From Pseudomonas sp. A-RE-19 (GTDB lineage Bacteria; Pseudomonadota; Gammaproteobacteria; Pseudomonadales; Pseudomonadaceae): a stretch of 64,000 nt of DNA. Both the position numbers and the translations under genes were made by a program. Below the pieces are notes generated by a model. It saw only the letters and a program-made list of their open reading frames with translations, had not been told where the DNA came from and made no database searches. The DNA is taken from positions 248,001 through 312,000 of the forward strand of contig NZ_JAHBDQ010000011.1 of NCBI RefSeq assembly GCF_019956555.1, in the 5' to 3' direction. Within the stretch, counting starts at the first letter, position 1; every line of letters starts with the position of its first letter. This document shows positions 32,784 to 41,448 of this stretch, in pieces.

Positions 32784-32877
32784 CCTGTAGGAGCAGAGCT
32801 TGCTCGCGAAGGCGTCATCACATTCAGCATCAATGTTGACTGACACCCCGCTTTCGCGAGCAAGCTCTGCTCCTGCA
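32784..32877. repeat. REPIN-like inverted repeat (GAGCAGAGCTTGCTCGCGAA type)
   Basis: Arms TGTAGGAGCAGAGCTTGCTC and GAGCAAGCTCTGCTCCTGCA around a variable centre of about 45 bases. It lies inside an operon, between fkpB and ispH, where a hairpin could dampen or stabilise the message. Confidence 0.85.
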
Positions 32878-32915
32878 ATGTTCTAACTTCTTGCGCGCAA
32901 GACACGAGGCACAGC

Positions 32916-33863
32916 ATGCAAATCAAACTCGCCAACCCCCGTGGCTTCTGCGCCGGTGTGGACCGGGCGATCGAAATCGTCAACCGCGCCCTGGAAGTCT
33001 TCGGGCCACCGATCTACGTGCGCCACGAAGTGGTCCACAACAAATTCGTCGTCGAAGACCTGCGCGCCCGCGGGGCGATCTTCGTCGAGGAACTGGATCA
33101 GGTGCCGGACGATGTGATCGTGATCTTCAGCGCCCACGGCGTTTCTCAAGCCGTGCGTACCGAAGCCGCAGGCCGTGGCCTGAAAGTGTTCGACGCGACC
33201 TGCCCGCTGGTAACCAAGGTGCACATCGAAGTCGCGCGTTACAGCCGCGACGGTCGTGAATGCATTCTCATCGGCCACGCCGGTCACCCGGAAGTCGAAG
33301 GCACCATGGGCCAGTACGATGGCAGCAATGGTGGCGCGATCTATCTGGTCGAGGACGAGAAAGACGTCGCCGCGTTGCAGGTGAACAACCCTGAGAAACT
33401 GGCCTTCGTCACCCAGACTACCCTGTCCATGGACGATACCAGTCGTGTTATCGACGCCTTGCGTACGCGCTTTCCGGCCATCGGCGGTCCACGCAAGGAC
33501 GATATCTGCTATGCCACGCAAAACCGTCAGGACGCCGTCAAGCAGCTGGCGGACGAATGCGATGTGGTGTTGGTGGTCGGTAGCCCGAACAGTTCCAACT
33601 CCAATCGTCTGCGTGAGCTGGCCGAACGCATGGCCACCCCGGCCTATCTGATCGATGGCGCCGAAGACCTGCAAAAAAGCTGGTTCGACGGTGTCGAGCG
33701 TATTGGCATCACCGCCGGTGCCTCCGCCCCGGAAGTGCTGGTGCGTGGCGTGATCCAGCAATTGCAGGCCTGGGGCGCCACCGGGGCCGATGAACTGGCC
33801 GGCCGCGAGGAGAACATCACCTTCTCCATGCCTAAAGAGCTGCGTGTGCGTTCGCTGCTGTAA
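32916..33863 (+). CDS. ispH: 4-hydroxy-3-methylbut-2-enyl diphosphate reductase
   Basis: A 315-residue Fe-S enzyme of the last MEP-pathway step, producing IPP and DMAPP. Cluster cysteines are C12 (GFCAGVDRA), C96 (DATCPLV) and C198 ([10 protein letters not shown]); the catalytic loop [10 protein letters not shown] is intact. It supplies the precursors used by IspB. Its 3' end overlaps the convergent fimT by 32 bases. Confidence 0.97.
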   Translation: MQIKLANPRGFCAGVDRAIEIVNRALEVFGPPIYVRHEVVHNKFVVEDLRARGAIFVEELDQVPDDVIVIFSAHGVSQAVRTEAAGRGLKVFDATCPLVTKVHIEVARYSRDGRECILIGHAGHPEVEGTMGQYDGSNGGAIYLVEDEKDVAALQVNNPEKLAFVTQTTLSMDDTSRVIDALRTRFPAIGGPRKDDICYATQNRQDAVKQLADECDVVLVVGSPNSSNSNRLRELAERMATPAYLIDGAEDLQKSWFDGVERIGITAGASAPEVLVRGVIQQLQAWGATGADELAGREENITFSMPKELRVRSLL

Positions 33864-34389
33864 CACTTTTCGCCTTTCGACACAGCGCCTGCTCAGCCTT
33901 ATCGTTGGCCAGGCGCACTCGACCGCTCGCCGCCAGCACTACCTGGAGCTGGCTGACTGGCTCGCGAGCCGCGCAAATGTGCAGTCTCCCTGCCTGAAAT
34001 GCCCCGTCGGGCATCAGCGGTTCCCCCAGACTGCTGAACCGCACAAAACGCCTGACCCACCAATTGCCGACAATCGGCGTCCGCGCATCACTCGCGCGCT
34101 CGACCAGTAGCGGATTGCTGCTGTCCTCCGGACCTTTGCCGCTGATGTCCAGAATGATCCGCCAGCCTTGGCTCCAGTCGCCGTTGATGCCATGAATGAC
34201 CACGCTCTGGTTGTGGGTGATGGCCAGGGTTCTGGCGTGTCGGATCCCACTGATCAGCGACTCGGCAGCCTGTTGCCGATGGTTCGATTCTGTCAGTGCT
34301 TTGAGCCCCGGGCTGACCAGTTGCAGAACAATCCCGACAATTGTCAGTCCGATGAGCAGTTCGATCAGGCTGAAACCTTGCTGATGCAT
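33832..34389 (-). CDS. fimT: Type IV pilus pseudopilin FimT (GspH family)
   Basis: A 185-residue prepilin-like protein with class III signal [14 protein letters not shown]: cleavage after Gly5 by PilD leaves an N-terminal Phe with Glu at position 5 (FSLIE). A GspH-type C-terminal domain follows ([28 protein letters not shown]). GGGAGG lies 8 bases before the chosen ATG; the longer frame has no such site. In PAO1 FimT has a minor role in pili; homologues elsewhere bind DNA for transformation. It is divergent from fimU. Confidence 0.87.
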   Translation of the reverse strand: MHQQGFSLIELLIGLTIVGIVLQLVSPGLKALTESNHRQQAAESLISGIRHARTLAITHNQSVVIHGINGDWSQGWRIILDISGKGPEDSSNPLLVERASDARTPIVGNWWVRRFVRFSSLGEPLMPDGAFQAGRLHICAAREPVSQLQVVLAASGRVRLANDKAEQALCRKAKSVTAANAHAAL

Positions 34390-34520
34390 GTCATTTCCCT
34401 CCCTGGAGTGCTGCAGCCCGCGCGATCCCTGCGCGAGTAATGGCAAAACAACCGTACATCCGCCGGTCGAATGTTCTAGCGTGTAGAAGCAGGTATAGCC
34501 GACGGCAACGGAGCGCATCG

Positions 34521-34994
34521 ATGGATCATCGTACAAAAGGTTTCACGCTGATCGAGCTGCTGATCACGCTTGGGGTATTTCTGATCCTGATCACCTTGGC
34601 CGTTCCGGCGTTTACCCGCTCGGTGCAAAGCACCAAGGCCGATACCGAGGTCGGCGACCTGCAACGCGCGCTCAATTACGCACGGCTTGAGGCGATCGAC
34701 CGGGGCATTACCACCCGGCTTCGCCCGACAGCCGGTGGCAGTGTCTGGACCGGTGAATTGACCGTTTATGACGGTACTGGCAATCCGGCCAATATATTGC
34801 GGGTTGTTCCAGCGATGAGCAGTGACGCCACTCTGACGCTAACCTCAGGGGTGACGGCTATTGATTTCAACAATCTGGGTGGTTTGGCGGCGCCATCCAC
34901 GGCGGTCGTGATCAGTTATGTATTGGGGGCGCAGAGCAGGACGCTGAATGTGTGTTTGAACGGACGAATTCTATTGGGTGGAAGTTGCGGATGA
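34521..34994 (+). CDS. fimU: Type IV pilus minor pilin FimU
   Basis: A 157-residue minor pilin with class III signal MDHRTKG/FTLIELLITLG and a GspH-like domain (ALNYARLEAIDRGITTRLRP, ending in CLNGRILLGGSCG with a Cys pair). FimU, PilV, PilW, PilX and PilE form the priming complex at the pilus tip with PilY1. First gene of the operon; its stop overlaps the pilV start (ATGA). Confidence 0.88.
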   Translation: MDHRTKGFTLIELLITLGVFLILITLAVPAFTRSVQSTKADTEVGDLQRALNYARLEAIDRGITTRLRPTAGGSVWTGELTVYDGTGNPANILRVVPAMSSDATLTLTSGVTAIDFNNLGGLAAPSTAVVISYVLGAQSRTLNVCLNGRILLGGSCG

Positions 34995-35440
34995 GGGGTT
35001 GGAGCAAGCGTGCACAGGAGGGCATGACGCTGATCGAGGTACTGGTCGCGTTGTTGGTTCTGGCTGTGGGGTTGTTGGGCGCAGCAGCGATTCAGCTCAA
35101 TGCGCTGAAGTATACCGACAGCTCGCGGATGACCAGTCAGGCGAGTTTTATCGCCTACGACATGATGGACCGTATCCGGGCCAACTCAGGCGCCGATTAC
35201 ACCGTCACGCCACCGACCTCGGGCAACCTGAGCGTGGCCCGGGATCAGGACCTCTACGACTTCACAACCAATATCGTCAATTTCGGTGGCGCCTCGGCAA
35301 CCGGCAGCATCACCCTGAACCAGCGGGTGTACACCATCACCATCACCTGGGATGACTCACGCGGCGCCAATACCGCCGACTCGCGTCGCAGTTTCATTCT
35401 CACCAGTCGCGCTGCCATCGATCCGGTGACGACACCATGA
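34991..35440 (+). CDS. pilV: Type IV pilus minor pilin PilV
   Basis: A 149-residue minor pilin: signal ...RAQEG/MTLIEVLVALLVLAVGLLG with Glu5 after the cleavage Gly; mature start is Met, which PilD accepts. A central block SFIAYDMMDRIRANSG is typical of PilV. It starts inside the fimU stop and overlaps pilW by four bases (ATGA), so the operon is tightly coupled. Confidence 0.9.
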   Translation: MRGWSKRAQEGMTLIEVLVALLVLAVGLLGAAAIQLNALKYTDSSRMTSQASFIAYDMMDRIRANSGADYTVTPPTSGNLSVARDQDLYDFTTNIVNFGGASATGSITLNQRVYTITITWDDSRGANTADSRRSFILTSRAAIDPVTTP

Positions 35441-36150
35441 CCATAGCCAGCAAAGGCTTCGGCCTGGTTGAGTTGTTGATCGCCCTGGCGTTGAGCCTGA
35501 TCGTGGTTCTGGGGGTGGCACAGATTTTCATCGCGGCTAAAAACACCTACGTTAGCCAGAACACCGCCGCCGGCATGCAGGAAGATGCACGGTTCGTCCT
35601 GAGCAAGATGATTCAGGAAATCCGCATGGTCGGCATGTTCGGTTGCCTTGGGACGATCACCGACGCCAGCTCGGCAGGGGATTTCAACGCCGGCCAGATC
35701 ACACCGATCGGTTGGGACAATGCCAATCTTAAATTGACGCTGGTCACCGCCGATGTCGGCGGCGGTGGCGGGGTGCCGACCTGGACGGTCATTTCCGATT
35801 GCCGCAACACCGCGACGGCCTACTCGGGTGCGCGCATTCCGACGTCGGGGCAGATGGCATTTCCGATCCGGCGGTTGGTCTACAGCTTCAGCAACAACCA
35901 ATTGCTGATGGGCTCCGGTGCCGGCACGCCGACGCAGCAGGTGCTGGTGAACAACGTCAGTGCCTTCGGCGTGAGCTTCGGCCTCGCCAGCTCGGCCACC
36001 GATACAGCCGCCTCCAGCTACAGCAGCAACCCGTCCGATCCGGCGCGAATTCGCAGTGTGCGGCTCACGCTGACCCTCACCGACCCGAACAACCGGGTAC
36101 GCAATCAAACCTTCAACGTGGTTGCCGCCTTGCGCAACCGGTTGCCATGA
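35437..36150 (+). CDS. pilW: Type IV pilus minor pilin PilW
   Basis: A 237-residue minor pilin with signal TIASKG/FGLVELLIALALSLIVV and the PilW blocks NTAAGMQEDARFVLSKMIQEIRMVG and C-terminal RIRSVRLTLTL. Three Cys residues in the mature chain (two give a likely disulfide). Start overlaps the pilV stop; pilX follows 11 bases later. Confidence 0.92.
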   Translation: MTIASKGFGLVELLIALALSLIVVLGVAQIFIAAKNTYVSQNTAAGMQEDARFVLSKMIQEIRMVGMFGCLGTITDASSAGDFNAGQITPIGWDNANLKLTLVTADVGGGGGVPTWTVISDCRNTATAYSGARIPTSGQMAFPIRRLVYSFSNNQLLMGSGAGTPTQQVLVNNVSAFGVSFGLASSATDTAASSYSSNPSDPARIRSVRLTLTLTDPNNRVRNQTFNVVAALRNRLP

Positions 36151-36161
36151 GGAGAGGGCCG

Positions 36162-36641
36162 ATGAGTATTGCTCCCATGACCCCTCACGCTCAGCGCGGC
36201 ATGGCATTGCTGGTCAGCCTGGTGTTTCTCCTGGTGCTGACGTTAATCGGTCTTTCGTCGATGCAGAGCGCTACGTTGCAGGAAAAAATGGCCGGCAGCG
36301 TGACCCTGCGCAACCAGTCGTTCCAAGGTGCGGAGGCCGCGTTGCGCGTTGGCGAAAGCGCGGTGCAACTGAATACCTATGCATTGCCGGTTTGCAGCGG
36401 TACCAGCCAATGCGCGCCACCGGCCGAGGCATCGATCATCACCGCCGCCGGGTTCAATTCCATCTCGGGGGTGACCTGGATCGCCTCCGGCAACGGCTTT
36501 TACGGGGTGCAGAACATCGGCACCACCCTGACTGCCGTGAACGTGCCGAGCAATACATCGGCAACGCTATACCGGGTGACAGCCGTGGGCATCGTGGGCA
36601 ACTCGCGCAGTGTGGTGGAGAGTATCTATGCGAAGTACTGA
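36162..36641 (+). CDS. pilX: Type IV pilus assembly protein PilX
   Basis: A 159-residue protein with the PilX N-terminal pattern QRGMALLVSLVFLLVLTLIGLSSMQSATLQEKMAGS. The residue at pilin position 5 is Leu, not Glu (MALLV), as in PilX/GspK-type tip subunits. GGAGAGGG lies before the ATG. Its end overlaps pilY1 by 14 bases. Confidence 0.9.
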   Translation: MSIAPMTPHAQRGMALLVSLVFLLVLTLIGLSSMQSATLQEKMAGSVTLRNQSFQGAEAALRVGESAVQLNTYALPVCSGTSQCAPPAEASIITAAGFNSISGVTWIASGNGFYGVQNIGTTLTAVNVPSNTSATLYRVTAVGIVGNSRSVVESIYAKY

Positions 36642-39600
36642 GACCCGCACAGGCTGGCGCCGTTGGTTGCTGCAGTTGTTCTGCGGCGCGGTGTTGAGCC
36701 TTTATCTGGCTGCGCCGACTTACGCCTTCACGCCCTCGGATTCACCGCTGTTGAACGCCGCCGCCGTGGCGCCCAACGTGATGCTGTTACTCGACGACTC
36801 GGGAAGTATGAACAGCATTATGTGGGCGGCAGGCTTCGACCCGACGATCGCACGTACTCCGGTGACGATTTGCCTCTCGAATGGCTCGTGCTTGAAAGGT
36901 CGGGACCTTGACATGACCGATAACAATATTGCCCTGTCGAGTTTGAATCATGGGACATGTTCGAAGGCGGGATGGTACGGTTTTTATAGAAACAGCCTTC
37001 TCGGTCTGGATTCGCTTTGCCTCAAGCTTCCCGATCCGGTGGGGAGCGAGGACACTCTTTATTCGGCGAAATACTTGTCGTATCTGATTAGCCTGGCCAA
37101 CAATTCCGACCGGGATTTCACCGATGGCTCGATCCCCAATGATTACCGGATGAATGTGGCGCGCAACGTTTCCAAGGCGTTGGTGACCGGCAACCGTTCG
37201 CTGCGCATTGGCCTGGCAACGTTCAACCTGGCGGTCGGCAACCATAAGAATGACGGCGGTTACATTTCCCGTTCGGTCAGTGATTTGTCGGCTGTCAGCG
37301 GTACCGTGACCCAGGCTCAGGCCGATGCCAACTACAACGATCTGATCGCCGGAATCGACGGGCTGAGCGCGCAAGCCAATACGCCGCTGGCTGAAGCCTA
37401 TTACGAGATCACCCGCTACTTCCGTGGCATGGCGCCATACAACAACTCGACGCCTACCACCTACACCAGTCCGATTCAGTATCGCTGCCAGAGAAATTAC
37501 GGCGTGGTAATCACCGGTGGTTTGCCGACCTTTGACCATACCTTTCCGACTGACGATCCGCTGGGTGGCATCCGGTTACCGAACTGGGACGGTATCAGCA
37601 GTAACGATGGCGCCGATCCTTTCGGTGACGATGAGGGCGATACCTTTTACCTGGATGACATTGCCAAGTTTGCCTTCGACATCGACATGCGCTCCACGGG
37701 GACCGATGCCGCGGGCAAAAGCTGGGATGCCCTGGATTTTTCCCGGCAGAACATGAATACCTATACCGTGGGTTTCACCGCAGCAAACCAGATGTTGGCG
37801 GACGCAGCGACCTATGGCCAGGGCAAGTACTACCAGGCGACTGACGGCGCGGGACTCAACAATGCGCTGTCCTCGGCCCTGAGCGACATCACCGCCAAGG
37901 CCGGGTCAGGTGGCAGCGGCATTGCCAGCGGCACGACCCTGAGCAGCAACACGAGCTACTTCCAGACCAGCTACGACCCCAAGGACTGGCGCGGCACCAT
38001 CAAGTCCTTTGGCTTCACCTCGGCGGGCGCGGTAAACACAGCCGCGGTGCTGTGGACGACCGATACCACCATCGTGCCCGGTGCCACGGCGCCGACTTAC
38101 CAGTCCTGGAATACCCTGACCAACGCCGTCGTCACCCTGGCCTACAGCAATTTCTCCCCGGCCCAGCAGACATCCCTCAGCCAGAACTTGCCCATCGGGA
38201 TCACGGGCGGCGATCTGGTGGAGTGGAGCAAAGGCACCAACAAAACCGGATTGAAAACGCGCAGCGTGTTGCTTGGCGACATCATCAATTCGCCTCTCGT
38301 GCTCGCCGCCCCCACGGACAAAACTGCGTCCGATCTGGCGGGGGATACCACCTACAGCGCCTACCTGACCACCAAAGCCGCCAACATGAGCTCCAGCCTG
38401 GTGGTGAATGCCAACGACGGTTTTGTAAGCGTCATCAATTCGGCCAACGGAGTCAGGCGCTACGCCTATATGCCCTCCAGTGCGCTGCCATCACTGCGCT
38501 ACATCGCTGACCCCACTTACATCAATGGTGTGAGCCACAAATATCTGGTCGATGGTCAGCTCGGCGTGTTCGATGCCCAACTCGACAGCGCCTGGAAAAC
38601 CCTGGCCATCGGTGGAACAGGCGCGGGCGGCAAAACCTTTTATGCGCTGCAACTGTTCGACGCCTCGGCCGGTAACGTGATCAGGGCGTTGTGGGAAATC
38701 AGTGCGCCGGCCACGGCCAGTGCGGCGAACGATTTCAATGATCTGGGTTATGCCTATGCGCGCCCGGAAGTGGCACGCTTGGCCGATGGTCGCTGGGCCG
38801 CGTTCATCTCCAACGGCTATGGCAGCAACTCCGGGGTGGCAGCGCTGTATGTGGTGGATATTCGCGACGGCACGTTGATCAAGAAAATCGTGGTCGACAG
38901 CACCGAAACCACCAATGGCCTGTCGTCGGTGAAGCTCAGGGTCAATTCGCAGAATGTGGTGCAGGCCGCCTATGGTGGTGATCTCAAAGGACGGTTGTGG
39001 AAGTTCGATTTGAGTGGCACCACCACTGACACCTGGGGCGTAGCGTTTTCCGGCAAGCCGTTGTTCACCACTGCCGGTGGTGCGACCCAGCCGATCACCG
39101 CGCAACCGTTGCTGGCCGATCATGCATTGGGCGGCAAGGAAGTGTTTTTCGGCACCGGCAAATTCAATGAAACTGCCGATAAGACCAATAAGGATTTACA
39201 GGCGTTCTACGCGGTATGGGATGCGGAGGGGGGCACCGGGCAAATCACTACTTCCAGTTTGCAGGCGCAGGCGGTGACCGGCGTGTTCTCGGGCAGCACC
39301 GGGCAATTCATCACCACCAGCCAGAACGAAGTGACTTACCCGGCAGTGAAAGGCTGGTACTTGCCGCTGGTCTACAACAACGTGCTGACGGGGGAGCGGG
39401 TGATCAACCAGGCCAATCTGGTACTCGGGAGGATCATTTTCACCACGGCCAGTCTGGATACCACGGACCCCTGCGCCGGCTTCGGCACTGGCAAACTGGT
39501 CGAACTCGACGCATTCAGCGGTAAGATGCTCAATTATGCAGTGCTCGACACCAATGCCGACGGAGTGGTCGACAGCACCGATACGGTGTCCAGCGGGGTG

Positions 39601-39747
39601 GTCTTTACCGGCGGCATTCCGACCTTGAATGCCATCGTCAACGGCGCGACTCGCAAGGTTGTGAATGACTCCAGCGGCAGCGTCAGCACGCTGGTGGAAA
39701 AATCCGGCGGCGGCAGCCGTCGCATCATGTGGCGACAAATACAGTAA
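36628..39747 (+). CDS. pilY1: Type IV pilus tip adhesin PilY1
   Basis: A 1039-residue exported protein. Signal peptide ends near TYA-F (residue 33); a von Willebrand A-like start with MIDAS motif DDSGSM follows (about 55-60); the C-terminal half (about 440-1039) is the PilC-type beta-propeller (PF05567) with repeated WKFDL and YVVDIRDG strands. A calcium loop DTNADGVVD near 980 matches the site that controls pilus retraction in P. aeruginosa PilY1. It is about 120 residues shorter than the PAO1 protein, mainly in the N-terminal part as far as I can judge. Roles: pilus priming, adhesion, surface sensing. Confidence 0.93.
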   Translation: MRSTETRTGWRRWLLQLFCGAVLSLYLAAPTYAFTPSDSPLLNAAAVAPNVMLLLDDSGSMNSIMWAAGFDPTIARTPVTICLSNGSCLKGRDLDMTDNNIALSSLNHGTCSKAGWYGFYRNSLLGLDSLCLKLPDPVGSEDTLYSAKYLSYLISLANNSDRDFTDGSIPNDYRMNVARNVSKALVTGNRSLRIGLATFNLAVGNHKNDGGYISRSVSDLSAVSGTVTQAQADANYNDLIAGIDGLSAQANTPLAEAYYEITRYFRGMAPYNNSTPTTYTSPIQYRCQRNYGVVITGGLPTFDHTFPTDDPLGGIRLPNWDGISSNDGADPFGDDEGDTFYLDDIAKFAFDIDMRSTGTDAAGKSWDALDFSRQNMNTYTVGFTAANQMLADAATYGQGKYYQATDGAGLNNALSSALSDITAKAGSGGSGIASGTTLSSNTSYFQTSYDPKDWRGTIKSFGFTSAGAVNTAAVLWTTDTTIVPGATAPTYQSWNTLTNAVVTLAYSNFSPAQQTSLSQNLPIGITGGDLVEWSKGTNKTGLKTRSVLLGDIINSPLVLAAPTDKTASDLAGDTTYSAYLTTKAANMSSSLVVNANDGFVSVINSANGVRRYAYMPSSALPSLRYIADPTYINGVSHKYLVDGQLGVFDAQLDSAWKTLAIGGTGAGGKTFYALQLFDASAGNVIRALWEISAPATASAANDFNDLGYAYARPEVARLADGRWAAFISNGYGSNSGVAALYVVDIRDGTLIKKIVVDSTETTNGLSSVKLRVNSQNVVQAAYGGDLKGRLWKFDLSGTTTDTWGVAFSGKPLFTTAGGATQPITAQPLLADHALGGKEVFFGTGKFNETADKTNKDLQAFYAVWDAEGGTGQITTSSLQAQAVTGVFSGSTGQFITTSQNEVTYPAVKGWYLPLVYNNVLTGERVINQANLVLGRIIFTTASLDTTDPCAGFGTGKLVELDAFSGKMLNYAVLDTNADGVVDSTDTVSSGVVFTGGIPTLNAIVNGATRKVVNDSSGSVSTLVEKSGGGSRRIMWRQIQ

Positions 39748-39760
39748 GTGAGAGTGAGGC

Positions 39761-40162
39761 ATGCGCAGATCCAACCGAGGTTTTACCCTGATCGAAATCA
39801 TGATCGTGATTGCGATCATCGGGATCGTCATCACCATTGGCTACCCGAGTCTCACCGAGTACGTAAATAAGGGCCGCCGCACCGAAGTGGCCGGGCTGCT
39901 TTCCGAGCAGGCGCAGATTCTGGAGCGTTTCTATTCGAAGAATAACGTCTACACCAACGCTACCGGCCTGAGTGCGGGCAATGACTTCTACACCATCACC
40001 CCGACCCTGACCGATCAGACCTTCCTGCTGACGGCTACACGCAAGGCCGGATCGAGCATGGCGAGTGACAAGTGCGGTGATTTCACGCTTACCAACACGG
40101 GCGTCAGAAGCATGGTCAATGCGACGGCTGGCCAGACCACCAAGAGTTGCTGGGGTCGCTGA
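39761..40162 (+). CDS. pilE: Type IV pilus minor pilin PilE
   Basis: A 133-residue minor pilin with signal RRSNRG/FTLIEIMIVIAIIGIVI, Glu5 present, and a C-terminal disulfide pair (Cys in KCGDF and SCWGR). The ComP/PilE-type pattern TEVAGLLSEQAQILERFYSKNN is clear. It follows pilY1 after 13 bases; there is no room for pilY2, which separates these genes in PAO1. Last gene of the operon. Confidence 0.92.
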   Translation: MRRSNRGFTLIEIMIVIAIIGIVITIGYPSLTEYVNKGRRTEVAGLLSEQAQILERFYSKNNVYTNATGLSAGNDFYTITPTLTDQTFLLTATRKAGSSMASDKCGDFTLTNTGVRSMVNATAGQTTKSCWGR

Positions 40163-40218
40163 GTTTCTTTTTCGGGTGCCTTTTGCGCCCTCTGTCTCTT
40201 TAACATTTGGATCAGAAC

Positions 40219-41319
40219 ATGAGCAGTCAACAGCAAATAGTGATTGTCGGCGGCGGGGTGATTGGCCTGCTCACGGCCTTCAATCTCGCGTCCGAAGTAC
40301 AGAGCGTTGTGCTGCTGGATCGCTCGAATGTCGGTCAAGAGTCGTCATGGGCCGGTGGCGGGATCGTTTCGCCGCTCTACCCTTGGCGCTACAGCCCGGC
40401 GGTCACTGCACTGGCTCATTGGTCCCAGGATTTTTATCCACAACTGGCGGAGCGCTTGTTCGCGAGCACCGGTGTCGATCCTGAAGTTCATACCACCGGG
40501 TTGTACTGGCTGGACCTGGATGACGAGGCCGAGGCGCTCGCCTGGGCCAAACGGGAAAATCGTCCTTTGCGGGCTGTGGATATCTCTGCGGCACACAATG
40601 CGGTGCCGGTACTGGGTGCCGGTTTTTCGCGGGCGATCTACATGGCCGATGTGGCCAACGTGCGTAATCCACGGCTGGTGAAATCCCTGAAGGCCGCGTT
40701 ACTGGCGCTGCCGAACGTGACGATTCACGAGCAGTGCGAGGTCAGCGGGTTTATCCGTGAAGGCGCTGCGGTGGTCGGGGTACAGACCTCGATGGGGGCG
40801 ATCACGGGGGATGAGGTGGTTTTGACCGCGGGGGCCTGGAGTGGAGAGTTGCTGAAAAGCCTGGGCCTGGACCTGCCGGTCGAGCCGGTCAAAGGCCAGA
40901 TGATTCTCTACAAGTGCGCGGCGGATTTCCTCCCAAGCATGGTTCTGGCCAAAGGGCGTTATGCCATTCCTCGGCGCGATGGGCACATTCTGATCGGCAG
41001 TACGCTGGAGCATGAAGGCTTCGACAAGACACCGACCGACACTGCGCTGGAAAGCCTGAAGGCGTCGGCGGTGGAATTGATTCCGGCGCTGGCGGATGCC
41101 GAAGTGGTCGGGCATTGGGCCGGGTTGCGACCGGGGTCGCCGGAAGGGATTCCCTATATCGGTCGGGTGCCGGGCTTTGACGGGCTCTGGCTCAACTGCG
41201 GGCATTACCGCAACGGGTTGGTGCTGGCACCTGCGTCGTGTCAGTTGTTTGCGGATGTGATGCTGGGGCGGGCGCCGATTATCGACCCTGCGCCGTATGC
41301 GCCAGTCGGGCGGTTCTGA
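40219..41319 (+). CDS. thiO: Glycine oxidase ThiO (FAD-dependent)
   Basis: A 366-residue FAD oxidoreductase of the DAO family. Rossmann motif IVIVGGGVIGLLTAFNLA is at the N-terminus, WAGGGIVSPLYPW and the C-terminal GHYRNGLVLAPA block match ThiO, which oxidises glycine to the imine for thiazole synthesis in thiamine biosynthesis. ATG 40219 with GGA upstream is preferred to the TTG at 40207. PAO1 has this gene (PA4548) next to pilR too. Confidence 0.88.
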   Translation: MSSQQQIVIVGGGVIGLLTAFNLASEVQSVVLLDRSNVGQESSWAGGGIVSPLYPWRYSPAVTALAHWSQDFYPQLAERLFASTGVDPEVHTTGLYWLDLDDEAEALAWAKRENRPLRAVDISAAHNAVPVLGAGFSRAIYMADVANVRNPRLVKSLKAALLALPNVTIHEQCEVSGFIREGAAVVGVQTSMGAITGDEVVLTAGAWSGELLKSLGLDLPVEPVKGQMILYKCAADFLPSMVLAKGRYAIPRRDGHILIGSTLEHEGFDKTPTDTALESLKASAVELIPALADAEVVGHWAGLRPGSPEGIPYIGRVPGFDGLWLNCGHYRNGLVLAPASCQLFADVMLGRAPIIDPAPYAPVGRF

Positions 41320-41347
41320 CCGAACTATCTTTGTTGTCGGTCAGATC

Positions 41348-41447
41348 GCCTTCGCGGGCAAGCCTCGCTCCTGCAAGTATGTGTCGTGCCGCAAATCATG
41401 CGGCACACATAAAACCTGTAGGAGCGAGGCTTGCCCGCGAAGAGGCC
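41348..41447. repeat. REPIN-like inverted repeat with an inner hairpin
   Basis: Outer arms CCTTCGCGGGCAAGCCTCGC and GCGAGGCTTGCCCGCGAAG; between them a second inverted repeat (GTGCCGCA / TGCGGCAC around AATCA). It lies between the convergent thiO and pilR genes. Confidence 0.86.
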
Positions 41448-41448
41448 C

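Noticed and set aside
39748..39760. Place for pilY2 between pilY1 and pilE
   Set aside because: Only 13 bases; no reading frame of pilY2 size exists here or inside neighbouring genes.
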